Below are positions 40,414 to 51,085 of a stretch of DNA of 64,000 nucleotides, one piece after another (the stretch's first letter is position 1; every line of letters begins with the position of its first letter). This stretch comes from Nitzschia sp. pyKryTriq1 (taxonomy: Eukaryota > Bacillariophyta > Bacillariophyceae > Bacillariales > Bacillariaceae). The stretch is from contig OY101118.1 in NCBI GenBank assembly GCA_956465555.1, forward strand, positions 1,488,001 through 1,552,000. Reading direction: 5' to 3'. The position numbers were made by a program, and so were the translations under genes. The notes under the pieces are model-generated. The model was not told the DNA's origin. It searched no databases and was given only the letters and a program-made list of their open reading frames with translations.

Positions 40414-41298
40414 ATGAGCTACATGAAAGGATTCGGTCCCAGCCTATTCACTGTTGCCATTGTTATTCTCCTCTCCAAAGTCCACCCTTTCGCTGCACCG
40501 AGAGCAGTCTTCTTTCGGACCCCTATTGCACTTGTACAATCAAACCAACGGTATCATCCGAAGAACACGCAGATCTTCATGACAGAAAACAATAACGATT
40601 CTTCCCCGGCCTCGTCGTCGTCGGAAGATAAAACAGAGTCGAAAATGCAGGCATCGAGTGGTGAGGAATTATCATCACCATCTTCATCTTCATCGTCTCT
40701 ATTCGACAAAATCGGATCCACGACTTCGGCTGTCGTCGCTGGTACATTTTACCTCGTGTTAGCTTGGAAACGAGATGCTCTCATGGTCAGTTTTTTCATC
40801 GGTTCTATTTCCAATGGGATTCTCAGCAAAGTTCTGAAAAAAGTTCTCAAGCAAGGACGACCCGCCGAGTTGGTAGAAACTTCTCTCGATTTGCCACCAA
40901 GTGACAATGGAATGCCTAGTTCGCATGCTATGAGTTTAGGTTTTATTGGCACTTTTACGGCTTTGCAATTGCCGTGGACGACGATTCCGATTCTACTGTA
41001 TGTGCTCATTTCTTTGGTGTACCGTGTCAAGACTAATTTGCATACTGTAGAGCAGATACTAGTGGGAGTCACACTTGGTGGCTGCAATGGATATGTATGG
41101 CGATCCCTGTGCATGGGAGCGAATCCGCTGGGAATAAACGTCATGGATTGGGTGTCGCTACACTTTTTGAACGACCAAGGACTCTTGCCATGGTACGGCC
41201 TTGCTATTCCGGCCTTGGTGGGCGCAGCAGTAGTCGGATCCATCGAACGACGGATATCTCGCTTCCTCGATCAACGAATCGAGAAGAAGGCGGACTAA
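40414..41298 (+). CDS. PAP2-superfamily lipid phosphatase (294 aa)
   Basis: Membrane phosphatase of the PAP2/lipid phosphate phosphatase fold, which removes phosphate from phosphatidate, polyprenyl diphosphates or similar lipids. The start is the first in-frame ATG (MSYMKGFGPS). Catalytic motifs are in order: KVLKQGRP (C1), GMPSSHAMS (C2, with the catalytic His) and YRVKTNLHTVEQ (C3; the usual final Asp is Gln, as in several plastid or prenyl-phosphate members). About four to six hydrophobic helices are present. The N-terminus has a signal-like hydrophobic segment (LFTVAIVILLSKVHP) followed by FAAPR, which matches the Phe-led diatom plastid motif, and then a Ser-rich linker of about 70 residues. 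A plastid membrane lipid phosphatase or dolichyl-diphosphatase-like role is likely. The gene is intronless. Confidence 0.82.
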   Translation: MSYMKGFGPSLFTVAIVILLSKVHPFAAPRAVFFRTPIALVQSNQRYHPKNTQIFMTENNNDSSPASSSSEDKTESKMQASSGEELSSPSSSSSSLFDKIGSTTSAVVAGTFYLVLAWKRDALMVSFFIGSISNGILSKVLKKVLKQGRPAELVETSLDLPPSDNGMPSSHAMSLGFIGTFTALQLPWTTIPILLYVLISLVYRVKTNLHTVEQILVGVTLGGCNGYVWRSLCMGANPLGINVMDWVSLHFLNDQGLLPWYGLAIPALVGAAVVGSIERRISRFLDQRIEKKAD

Positions 41299-41436
41299 AG
41301 TAAAAAACATGTTGTTTTTTGTTGGGATTATGGTAAAGCCCTATTTAAAGCAGGACGAATTGCCAATCTACACAAGCTCTCGAAATATCGATGCTAAAAC
41401 GGAGCAAACTATCAGTTTATTCTGCGCTATTCAGCC

Positions 41437-44400
41437 TTAGAAGGACAAAAGTAGTTCCAGGAGTGGTGTCGACGGATCGAAGATCACATTGCCGGATTCA
41501 TCGTGACCGTATGGTACGACCCAAGCTCCGTCTTGTTCTCCAGCAGGGTATACTTCGTTCTGCCCGTTGCTGGTACTCTGGGGAGGAGGAGCACTTCGGC
41601 TGTTTCCTTTTCCAGGTTGGTGGCCAGCGCTCATTTCCACTGCACTCGACAAGGTCATATAGGACTGGGCAAATACCCAACGAATGCTACTCCATGCGAA
41701 ACAGCTTCGAGCCACGTTGTTGGCTTCGGCTCCTTCTAGAGGGTCGTAAACGACAATTGGGTCAATCGTCAGCATCCCTGTCATGGGATCATATGAACCA
41801 GTATTTCTTCGCTGCAAATATGGCGACGAAACTGCATAGCCGTTGTTCGCATTAGCATCCCGTTCGTGGGTGTTCGAATAGTCAATCGCGGTGGAATGAG
41901 AATCGAAATGTTGTCCATAGAAGAGCAAAAAGTGCATCAACAATTTTCCTGGCGTTGTCTCTCCAGAACAAAGTACCTCAATCACATCATGGAAACTCTG
42001 TGGAAAGAAAGAACCAGATTCTTCTGCCAGTGATGAAGCGGTCTGCTTGGTAGGCGATGCGGCATTTAGGCTTTGAACATTCATCGGTTCGAAACTGGGT
42101 GCATCGACTGGTAGTGACGAAATAATCTTCTTTCCTGAATTCGACTTGGCTTGAGCATCGGACTTCGTGTTCGCTGTTCCATCCTGATCTTTTCCCTTCT
42201 TGGAGTCAGCTCCTTTTGGTTTCGGATCGGCCTTCTTCGCCCGTACTTTGGTACTGTCGTTGTTTGACTGAGAGGTTGCGGAACCTTTTGCGACTGCTTC
42301 GGCGAAAGAGCTCATTTTCTTGACCGGGGGCGCTTTGCTTTCTGGTGGAGTTGTGCCTTGAATGCTGTCCTGGCTCTCTTTCTTGGACAAAGAGGCTGAG
42401 CTCTTCCGGGCGACGGAGGCCCACGATGATGAAGCCGGGCCGCGATTCAAGGTATCATCCTGTCCATTGCTTCCGTTCGAAGGAGTCTGCTCACCGGGTT
42501 TTGGGTTTGTGTGACTCTTGTTGCCTTTCCCACGGCCGCCCTCGTTACGTGCCGAGGCTGTAGTAGTGCCCTTCCCTGACTGTTTCTCGCCATTTTGTTT
42601 GCTGGATTTGGATTTGGTCTTGTCGTTTTTCTGGGAACCCTTGTTCTGCTTCTTGGCATCTGTGGTAGGCTTGGCTTCCTTACTAGTTGACGTCGAACCG
42701 GTGTGGACTTCTGTTGCATCGGTAGGTCCAGAACGAGGCACCGCGTTTCCGCCACCTGCAGCAACCAGCTTACGCTGGCGCTCAACCCGCTCCAACTCTT
42801 TTCTGATTATTGCTCTCTCTCTGACAACTGAAATCATCAATAGAAGCAATGCATAACTACTCAGCCCACCCGAGAACGGCTCGTTCAGTCGTCGTTGTGC
42901 CAGGAGCTCCTTAAGTACCATCAACACCTGCACTTCTGCAGTGCCATCAGCTGGAACACCACTTTCATTGCTGAATTCTTCCACAACACGAGATGAGAAT
43001 CTTGTTGAACCAATACCGCCGTGTTCAGGCCCCTCAAATGTTATATCAACCTTCAAAAGACCGTTGACCACATCAGCACCGCGCCATGGCATTTGATTCT
43101 GAGAACCGGGATAAGGTGACATCTGGTCGGGAGCGTCCCCTGTGCTTGGTGGGCTCAACGTAGTTGATTGACCCTGGGGTTGTTGTACAAGCCAGTCTCC
43201 ATTTCCAGTGGAGGTCCCTTGAAGTCTTGCAGGATCCGCCAAAATTTTTATAACCGGCACTGTTGCGGTTGGAATTGCCTTGACATGAACGGCCCACGGC
43301 TGCCGTTCAAGTTCCATCGCCAAAGTCACGACGCGTTCAGCGTTTGTAGTCATGCGTTGATATACCATCGCATATTGAGACTGAGGAATACCTGACTGAA
43401 GTGGACTCTGTTGCTTGGCTTTTTCGGCAGATGGAATAGGCTCGCTATCATCGGTGCCATTGGCTGTAGTGTCGCATTCTGACTCCGACCGGCTACCTGG
43501 ACTGCTCGGACTCTCGGCATGTATCGCAGCCTGTTCGGACTCGTCAAGTCCACAGACGACCACGTCAAGGTCTGATGAAGGAAGATCAAGATCCGTAGCG
43601 CAACTTCCGTACATCTCTACCTTGCATCCACTGGGCCAAATCGCCTAAGGGAACAACGCCAAGCCGTCAATGTGAGAACGGGGACAGGGAAGTGGGTTTA
43701 GAATGAACTGGGTGTAGCAGGTATACTTACCGAAAGCGAATCTTGCAGTGCACCCAAAACGAGGCCACGTTCATGTCGACGAATCTTGAGAGCTTGATCA
43801 CGCCGCTTCATGAACTGGGCAATATCACGAGTTAGCCTGTCGCACACCCGGAGTAAATGGTATCCCACGTCGCTTTCGCTCCCTAAGAAAGACGAGTGGT
43901 GATTATGGTGGACGACATGAGGTGCGTCCAGGCTTGAAGCCACTGATGACGTGGCGCTGTTAGCGTTGCCTGGGCTAAGGAGAGTTGGTAAGGGCGGAGA
44001 AGGCGTAGCTTCTTTGTTTGGCTGCTTCGAGTTGCTTTGAGGTTTGGTTGCTCCTACGCTTTCGCTAGAACTTGATTCACTCGTTCCCAAGCCTGGGGCC
44101 TGAGGAATGTTCTTCGCCGAGGGTGTTTCTGTAAAAGCAGAAGCTGTCGATACAGCGGAAAGAGTTTCGGGGACTGTCGGAGCCGTATTTTGGTCTGCCG
44201 TAGGAGAAACAAGGCTGGGCTTGTCCCGTGTCTTTTTTCCCGCTTCACCCGAAGCTCTTTGGCGAACACGGTCTGCGTATCCCCTTTGAGATACTTGCTG
44301 TGGACTGGACACCTGGGCTGCACTGGCACTCTGCTTCCCCATCAGAATATCTCGCATCGTTGCTCCGTCCTTCCTCTGGCTAGCAGGAGATTGAGTGTTT

Positions 44401-47381
44401 GTAAGTTCACTTGCCTTCCCAGTGGTTGGCGATGTCATCTTCGCAGGTAATGTTCCCCATGCGTTTGGAACTGGGCGAGGAGATGGATCACTTGCTTGTT
44501 GCTTCCTTCGTCGAACCTGTTCGTCTACAGAGTCCAGTACTGAGTAAAGGATATCCCGAACCATCTTGCGCTTTTGAACTCGCTTCCGAGATTCCGAGGT
44601 TCGAGGATTTTTCTTCCTCGATCCGTGTCCATGGTGACTCTGCAGTGAGCTGAACCTCCCATTACTAGCTCTGTCGCCAGGTTTCTTGCGGTTCCCACGA
44701 GATCGAACTTCAACAGTTTCCCACTCGTCGTGATCGTCCTCTGGAGATGCCGAGGACTGGACTCCGGCAACGGGTGCAGACTGCACCGGTGGATCAGACG
44801 CACTAGATTCATTCGCGGGTGGCAGAGTAGCAACGACGGTTCCAACTCGATCTACAGTGGCAATCGGCAGTCCTTCCTCGGCTTCGACAGCATTCCCTGA
44901 CGACTTCTCGTTGTTGTTCTGCGTCTGGGTTGAGGCTTCCAAAGTGTCCGTTGTCTCGTCCCCGATCGACTTGTCGGAATGAACCGTATCATCCAATGCC
45001 TTGTCGGAAATTAAAATTGACACCGATGGTGCAATTTCGCTCTCCTCAGGAATAGGGATATCAATGATTTCGGTGGAAACAACGTCGGTCTGCGTGGACT
45101 CGTCCACCGTTTCAAGAATTGGTGGGGGGGTTTCGACCACGGCTTCGTTTTCATCATCGTTTTCGTCCTCGATCTCGGGAGAAGCTGCTAGAGCTGGACC
45201 CCCACCTCCTTTGCGTTTCTGTGGATCAAGAATTGACATCAAGTTTAAGCACGAGAACAAAACTTAAAAGGGCGCCAAGGGATCAACGCGGCAACTCACC
45301 TTTCTCCTTTTCTTCTTTTTAGCATTCTTCTTCCCCCCAGCATCCAACGCGCTATCCGATGTTTCACTAGACCCATCCACCTCAGTTGGAGTCTCATTGC
45401 CACCAACCTCATCGGTTACCTTGGAGGATTCCTCTTTAGCAGGATTGTTTCCCTCGTCTGATGCGCCAATGCCACTCAGAGCCCCGTTAGATGATTCGCT
45501 TCCTACAACCGGGTTTTCCTGCAAGGCGCGTATTCTTCGTGCCACATCTTCGTCGATTGCTTTTAGCGTCTCATTCAGGTTGTCTCCCTTACTGGAGACT
45601 TCGAGGAAAGCTGCAAGATCAAGGATAATCTTTTCAGTGTCTTTTCCTTCTTCCTCAGCTGCTACGATTCGCTTGAAAAGGGGCGGTAGCAAAGCAATGA
45701 GCTGATCCGGTCCGACAGAAACGTTGTTGATCTCAGCCTCAGCCTCAATCTCAACCACTTTCTCCACATCTTGTTGCTGCTGCTGGGTTGCATCTGAATC
45801 GGCAGGAGACGACTGTGACACTTCAACATCAACGCCACCGCTTTTAGTTGTCTCGTCGACAAGGGTTGGAGTCGGATTCGTAAACTCTAATTCGCTGCCA
45901 GTGGTGGCTGTCTCCTTACCCCCTTCCTTCTCGATAGCAGAGGTAGGAGGAGGAGGAGCATGAGGTGACGTCTCTGGAGTTGCATCGGTAGCATTCAAAG
46001 AATTCCGATGGGATTCCAAGACAGATAGTTGAAATCGCAAAAGTAGCAGCATGTACAAGGGTGTAGACGGAGAAGACGGAACTGTACCGCTGGCCGAGGA
46101 TTGAACAGCATCGTTCACAGATTTATAGACGGGGTCAGAAAGAAACTTTCCAGAGGACATGATATCATCAAAGGCTGCGAGAGTCTCTTGGCCACTTTCT
46201 TGCGATAAATAGGATGGATGTAGCGATAAAATTGGGGGGAGAACATTGGCTGGACCGACATCGGAACCGACCAGTTGAAATGCGGATGGCGAGATAGTGA
46301 TAACACTTTTGATGAAAGCCGAAATCTGATCCTTCTTTTCATTCTCGGCTGAGATGTTTCCATCGGAGACGAGGGTAGCATCATCATTTCGAGGTGGAGA
46401 TACCTTCGCTGGTGTTTCGTCACCAGCTTCGTTGTCTTTCTGTTGCCCCTGAGAAGTTAGTGGTATCGTCCCATCAGCTTCCGTTTCATTACTACTTTCA
46501 CGTATCCGAAAAGCATCTGAATGCTGTCCACCAGTTTGGGTAGCGATCGGCTCCTGTTCGCCTTTCGCAAGCGCAGCATCGCTGACGTTGGTTTCTCCAT
46601 TCATGCTGTTGTTGCTCTCCCCTTTCGACGCCATCTCTTCGGATGCCTCTACGTCTTCCACGGTTGCCTCGTCATCCGAAACCATCGGCACGGTGGACTG
46701 TGTTTCCGGCTCTTTCTGCTTCTCGCTTTCAGTCAAACTGCTATTACCAGCAGCGGCGACCTTTTCCAAGGAATCTGGTGAGACAGTGCCCATCATCAGA
46801 TCAGCTGAGACTGTAATAAAAGAAAGACACACCAGTCAAGAAGTCAGAGCAGCAATGCAATAAATGGCAATGTGAGTGCTCAGTTCAGTGTCTCAACAAG
46901 ATGATAATGCGAGAAGATTGATGATAATTCGGTCCATGGATCCAAGCACACCTAAACATCAATTTGCCAAAATCGAGAAACGTGTGCGCATGCATGCTTC
47001 CAGGCTTCATCATGAATGAATCTTGCCCTCCCATTCAATTCAAGGTTCGAGACCTGCGTAGAATGAGTACTGACCTTTACTATATAGTCCGTCCATCGTC
47101 GGATTTTCCCTACCACTGACAGACGGAAACGACAAAAATGTTGCTGCACTACGAGAAAGAGTGGCGAGAAAGTCTTGATCTGCTGCGAATCCCAGGGCCA
47201 CGACCTGATCCTCTGTTGATAACGTAGCAAACCATTCTCTTGCCCTTTTTGCTTCGTCCCTACTCGTAGTGGTAGATGCTGTTTCAGCTGTCAGTGTAGC
47301 CGCAGCAGCAGCAGCTTCTGTTTTCTTGTGCTCGCTTTCTGCCAAGTTCCCGTTGCCGTTGTTATTATTATCCTTCTCCAT
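41437..47381 (-). CDS. TRF4/PAPD5-like non-canonical poly(A) polymerase, very large (about 1835 aa, 4 exons)
   Basis: Exons are 47381(or earlier)-47075, 46804-45300, 45218-43731 and 43644-41437. Introns of 270, 81 and 86 bp are GT-AG and frames join exactly. The catalytic part is in exon 4: CKVEMYGSCATDLDLPSSD then LDVVV (GS motif and metal-binding Asp pair near residue 1112), a third acidic strand VDITFEG, helix block LSSYALLLLMISVVRERA, then LLMHFLLFYGQHFD and IVYDPLEGAEANNVARSCF, all as in TRF4/PAPD5. These enzymes oligoadenylate RNAs for exosome decay. An insertion of about 230 Lys/Ser/Gly-rich residues splits the core. The first about 1100 residues are acidic, Ser/Thr/Pro-rich and disordered, apart from a helical segment (YHLLRVCDRLTRDIAQFMKR) just before the catalytic domain. 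Upstream of 47381 the frame is open without ATG but encodes a basic RRNRRRRNRNRQKK stretch, so a further 5' exon is possible. Confidence 0.78.
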
Positions 47382-48214
47382 GACTGCAACGCGATTATCA
47401 AAAACGTGTACGTCGTCTTCCTTGTTGCTAGCTGGCTTCTTCTGTCTGTTTCTATTCCTTCGTCGACGATTGCGCCTATTCTGCCTCGTCGGCTCTCTGG
47501 ACGACGACTCGGTAGTACTTCTTGTAGTCTCGGCGGCTGCTGCTGCTCCGCCAGCGCTGCCACAACTACTTCGATTAGGTTTCTCTGCAGGAGAGGGAAT
47601 TTTTAAGGAGCTGGGTTGCACCAACCGCAACAACACTTTTGTGAATGCCTTGTTTATTTCTTTGTTTGTTTGTTTTTTGTAGCACGGGGTTTCAAAATCA
47701 ATCAATCGTCCACCACCAGCGACTGACTGGTTGCCGCTGCTTTTATTTAGTTATGAGAGGTTGTGGAGGCAGGGTGGTGGTGGAGTATCTCGCTAACTCG
47801 ATCGGGCGGTGCGCTGGCGGCGGCGCTATTATTTGTCAGCTGCGCGCGCTCTCTACCTTGTCTTAGTGGTTCCTATCGCTTAAATAACCGGGTGCCTTCC
47901 AAAATGTTCAGTGTCCTTCCATTGTTGGACGAAGGACGGACTGTCCATCGCGTTCGGTATATTCGGTAAATTGATTGATTAGTTCGACCCTTATCTCACT
48001 CACCCCCGACCGCAATGTTTACATAAACAACTTTTAACGATCATTCAAAAATAACCATACCTTAAAATAATTTTATGGTAGCGCAACTTTTATCGTCTTG
48101 CACCGGTTGAAGTCTGTTCTCCTGTCCTTTTATTTTTCGTCCGGGGCTGTTACAAACTCTCGTGTCTCTTTAGCGTAATGTCCGCTTACTAAAATTATGA
48201 GCACTTCTACTCTA
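47382..48214. other. 5' region of the TRF4-like gene; no other gene seen
   Basis: Positions 47382-47700 continue the open frame of the TRF4-like gene without an ATG and may be coding through an undetected upstream exon. The rest shows T-rich stretches and no GTAC cluster, an exception among gene 5' regions here. Confidence 0.4.
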
Positions 48215-48502
48215 CTATTTTCTTCTCATGCACTTTCGGTCAAACGTGTGTCGTTCTTCATATCGTTTCTCCGATGTTCTCCGGGGGTCTTCGATTCTCT
48301 CCGAATCCTTCAGAATTATACCTTCATCGGTCGATTCATCAATCGACTCGTCATCCTTTGGCGCCTTTTCTTGGCCCAACAAGACTTTCTTGAATCCCTT
48401 TCGGTTCGCCTTGGCGAGGAACTTCGCCTCCCATACGGCCCATTCAGACTGTTTTCCACTGAACGTGATTACGCAAATCGCCTTGTCTTCAACTTTACTC
48501 AT
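48215..48502 (-). pseudogene. Copia-type gag fragment (fossil)
   Basis: A short frame whose N-terminal half (ITFSGKQSEWAVWEAKFLA, then KGFKKVLLG) parallels the gag of the element at 7381-9962 (LPFSGLKKDWGVWKQQYEA). Only the start of gag is present, with no LTR pair or pol found around it. It is an old, fragmentary copy. Confidence 0.65.
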
Positions 48503-48960
48503 TGTTGTTTCCCACTGCTTGGTTTGTAAACAATTGTTTCCGCCGGAACGTCTCTTCCAAGACTACCGTCCGATTGAATCGCAGACTCATCCGATTGGAT
48601 CTCCATTTGGGACTGTTTCTGTACATCGCGAATCCAATTCACGACACAAATTGTGGGCCAACAAGATTGAAAATCTGAGAAGAAGAACGTCGTTATTATG
48701 TTTGTTATTATTGTTTTAGAACAATGTTCGTCGTGGCGATACAGACAAAATTTGAACGGAAAAAACTACCAATTTGGCGTTTTCATGTAACAGCATGGCC
48801 AAACCACTAACGGCATATCGACAAATCAAATAATCATTCATCATCGAAGTACGAGTATTGTATCGAATAATCATCGTCATTACGAGTATTCATTCATCGG
48901 CGTCCGTGCCCATCAGTACAGTCTCATTCAAGTTGAAAATGCCCAACTTGCTATGCGGAA
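48503..48960. other. Intergenic between gag fossil and ARM-repeat gene
   Basis: No gene is seen; part may be further retroelement remains. A loosely repeated TCGAATAATCATCGT / ACGAGTATT motif lies at 48845-48895, close to the start of the ARM-repeat gene. Confidence 0.45.
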
Positions 48961-50671
48961 ATGACAATAGTGGCAATGGATCCAACAAGTATCTTCGACA
49001 AATCGCGATCTATCCTGGAAGGTAAGCTTGTCTAGATGTTGCAACGAACTTCGTAAGTGCAGAACCCAGGCTCTCACTCTGACTTGGTTGGTTCGTTGGT
49101 TGGTTGATTGTTGGTTGATTGACTGTTTGTCTGTAGAGATTGACTCGGAACAAAACCAGACCCGCCTTCTGAATCTGATTTACGTGGCTCTATGCACTTT
49201 CGACCACGACTATCAAGATGTCCACAACAAGCTAGTCGTCGCTGGCGGTGACAGAACTCTCGTGAAGTGTCTCGACAATGCGGTTACCGATCCAACGAAT
49301 CGAGAGGCCATCGATCCGATCTGCAAGCTGCTCTTGATGCTCTATCGGTGTGGGGATGACCAATTCCAAGACTCTATAGCGATAGTGGGTGGGGATCTCT
49401 TCCCACCATTGCTTGCCACCGTGTTCCTGGAAGATGGCGAGACGAAAGTCTGCGAATCCGCACAGGCATTGATGCAGAGACTGAACAGAATGAAGCTGGA
49501 CTTGAGAGACGTCCCTTGGTCCCATTCCCTTCTGCATCTCTTTCATGAAGTTATTGAGGCTGTGGATCCGTCAACTCATGTCCAGCCACTTTCGTTCGTA
49601 ATGACCTGGTTGGTTGAAGGTCTCCTGTTGCCAAGGGAAAATAACAAACTTTTCTTGATGGAACACCCTGGTATTTTCGAGTGCATTGTCACCAAATTCG
49701 CCACATCATTTCGCGGAGCGTGTCCAATCAACCTCAACGTAAGCAAATTCATGAAGATTCTCGCTCGTGCCGCCGCCAATCGGCGCGTGATGGTTCAAAG
49801 GCTCGACTTCTTTCGCCTCCTTTTTCTTCTCTCCCTCGACGAGAGTGTTGCCACCCAACAAGAAGTATTGGAGACCCTGACGCTCACTTCTCTGGATCAA
49901 GTGGGCCGAACCAAAATCATCGAATATTTAGATCACAAATTTGTTGACTTTTCCATCGAAGCCCTTGAAAATACAGCCTTGGTATCAGATTCGTTGCACT
50001 TTATCGATGTGCTCGCACAGCACGTCTCGGGAAAGATTCTTTTGTCAAAGCGCCCAGCCCTTCTGCCTCGGTTGACCAAACAAGCCATTCTCGAAGAGAA
50101 GGAGTATTCTCTTCTTGCCGCACAGACGGTGGTACGATTCGCAAAATCATTGTCAGTGAATCATGGCAAAGGTGACTTGCTTGATTCGCTTCTATCCCTC
50201 TGCAAAGCCAAGGATCATAGAATCAGGTATGAGGGGATACACGCCCTGCTGGATCAGTGCCAGTCTCGACCTGGCTGTAGTTTCTTCATCGTTCATGTTT
50301 CTGAGGCGACTATCATTCTTGCGAAGTTGGTGATAGACGAAGACACTGAAGTGAGAAGGCTAGCAGCAGAACTCGTGGCCAATCTTGCAGCGAGCCCCCT
50401 GAACGTAAGGGCCCTTGCTAAAAACGGACCCCTCCTGAGCGCGCTCGCGGCGACAGCGACCAGAGTATGTCAGCCATCGAACGAGAAGGCACAGCAAAAT
50501 GCTGTTGCTGCAATCTTGCATGTTGTGGTTCACCATAGGTCCATAGAAGCTGCAGCGAAGGACAACAGCATCGTTCGGCCTTTGTCTGAGTATGGCTTGT
50601 CAGGGGATAAAAGACAAATACTCAAGCAAGCAGCGGTCCACGGTGTTGCTTGCCTGTCATCGTACTTTTGA
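48961..50671 (+). CDS. ARM/HEAT-repeat protein of unknown function (531 aa, 2 exons)
   Basis: Exons are 48961-49021 and 49137-50671, with a 115-bp GT-AG intron (GTAAGC...TGTAG). The join gives MTIVAMDPTSIFDKSRSILE then EIDSEQNQTRLLNLIYVAL; a second in-frame Met at 48976 is also possible. Almost the whole protein is alpha-helical with the spacing of armadillo/HEAT repeats, for example LLLMLYRCGDDQFQDSIAIV, LTKQAILEEKEYSLLAAQTV, and DTEVRRLAAELVANLAASP followed by NVRALAKNGPLLSAL, which is a clear ARM unit. No signal peptide or membrane span is present. Such solenoids are protein-binding scaffolds. A proteasome assembly factor of the PSMD5 type was considered because of size and fold, but no specific motif supports it. 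Confidence 0.75.
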
Positions 50672-51085
50672 TAAAAAGGGAATCGAGCTCAAGATACAAC
50701 AGTAGAACATTTACGATCAGTCATACGAGTTTCATAGTTTTTGGCCAAGTGAACTAAAGCTTTCACCTCGTCGTATGCTCGAAACTAGACAAACAGACAT
50801 ATCGCAGTACAATCAACGTCAAGCAACCAAATCGACAGGTACAAATTCAAACAATGCGGCATTGCAATCTGAAAGTGGTCTAACATCTTCTAGTGGGGTC
50901 CCTATCAGAAACAGCGCCGCTCCTTCACACATTCGAAATGCACCTCATCTGCCGTGCAACAATAAAGCACCACCGTCCCATACCCTCGAATCCCCATCGT
51001 TTCTTCCTAAGTGCTCACCTTATGACTTGAGTGTGAATCGCGGGAGTTATCCAGTCTTGCAAACATCCAGCTCCCCAGCTTCGTC
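50672..51085. other. Convergent 3'-3' spacer
   Basis: Separates the ends of the ARM-repeat and PRP40 genes. It contains only two isolated GTAC sites and no palindrome cluster. A short open frame here (50775-51089) is Ser/Pro/Thr-rich and unsupported. Confidence 0.5.

Noticed and set aside
48197-48720. Plus-strand ORFs opposite the gag fragment
   Set aside because: Shadows of the minus-strand retroelement fragment without independent features.
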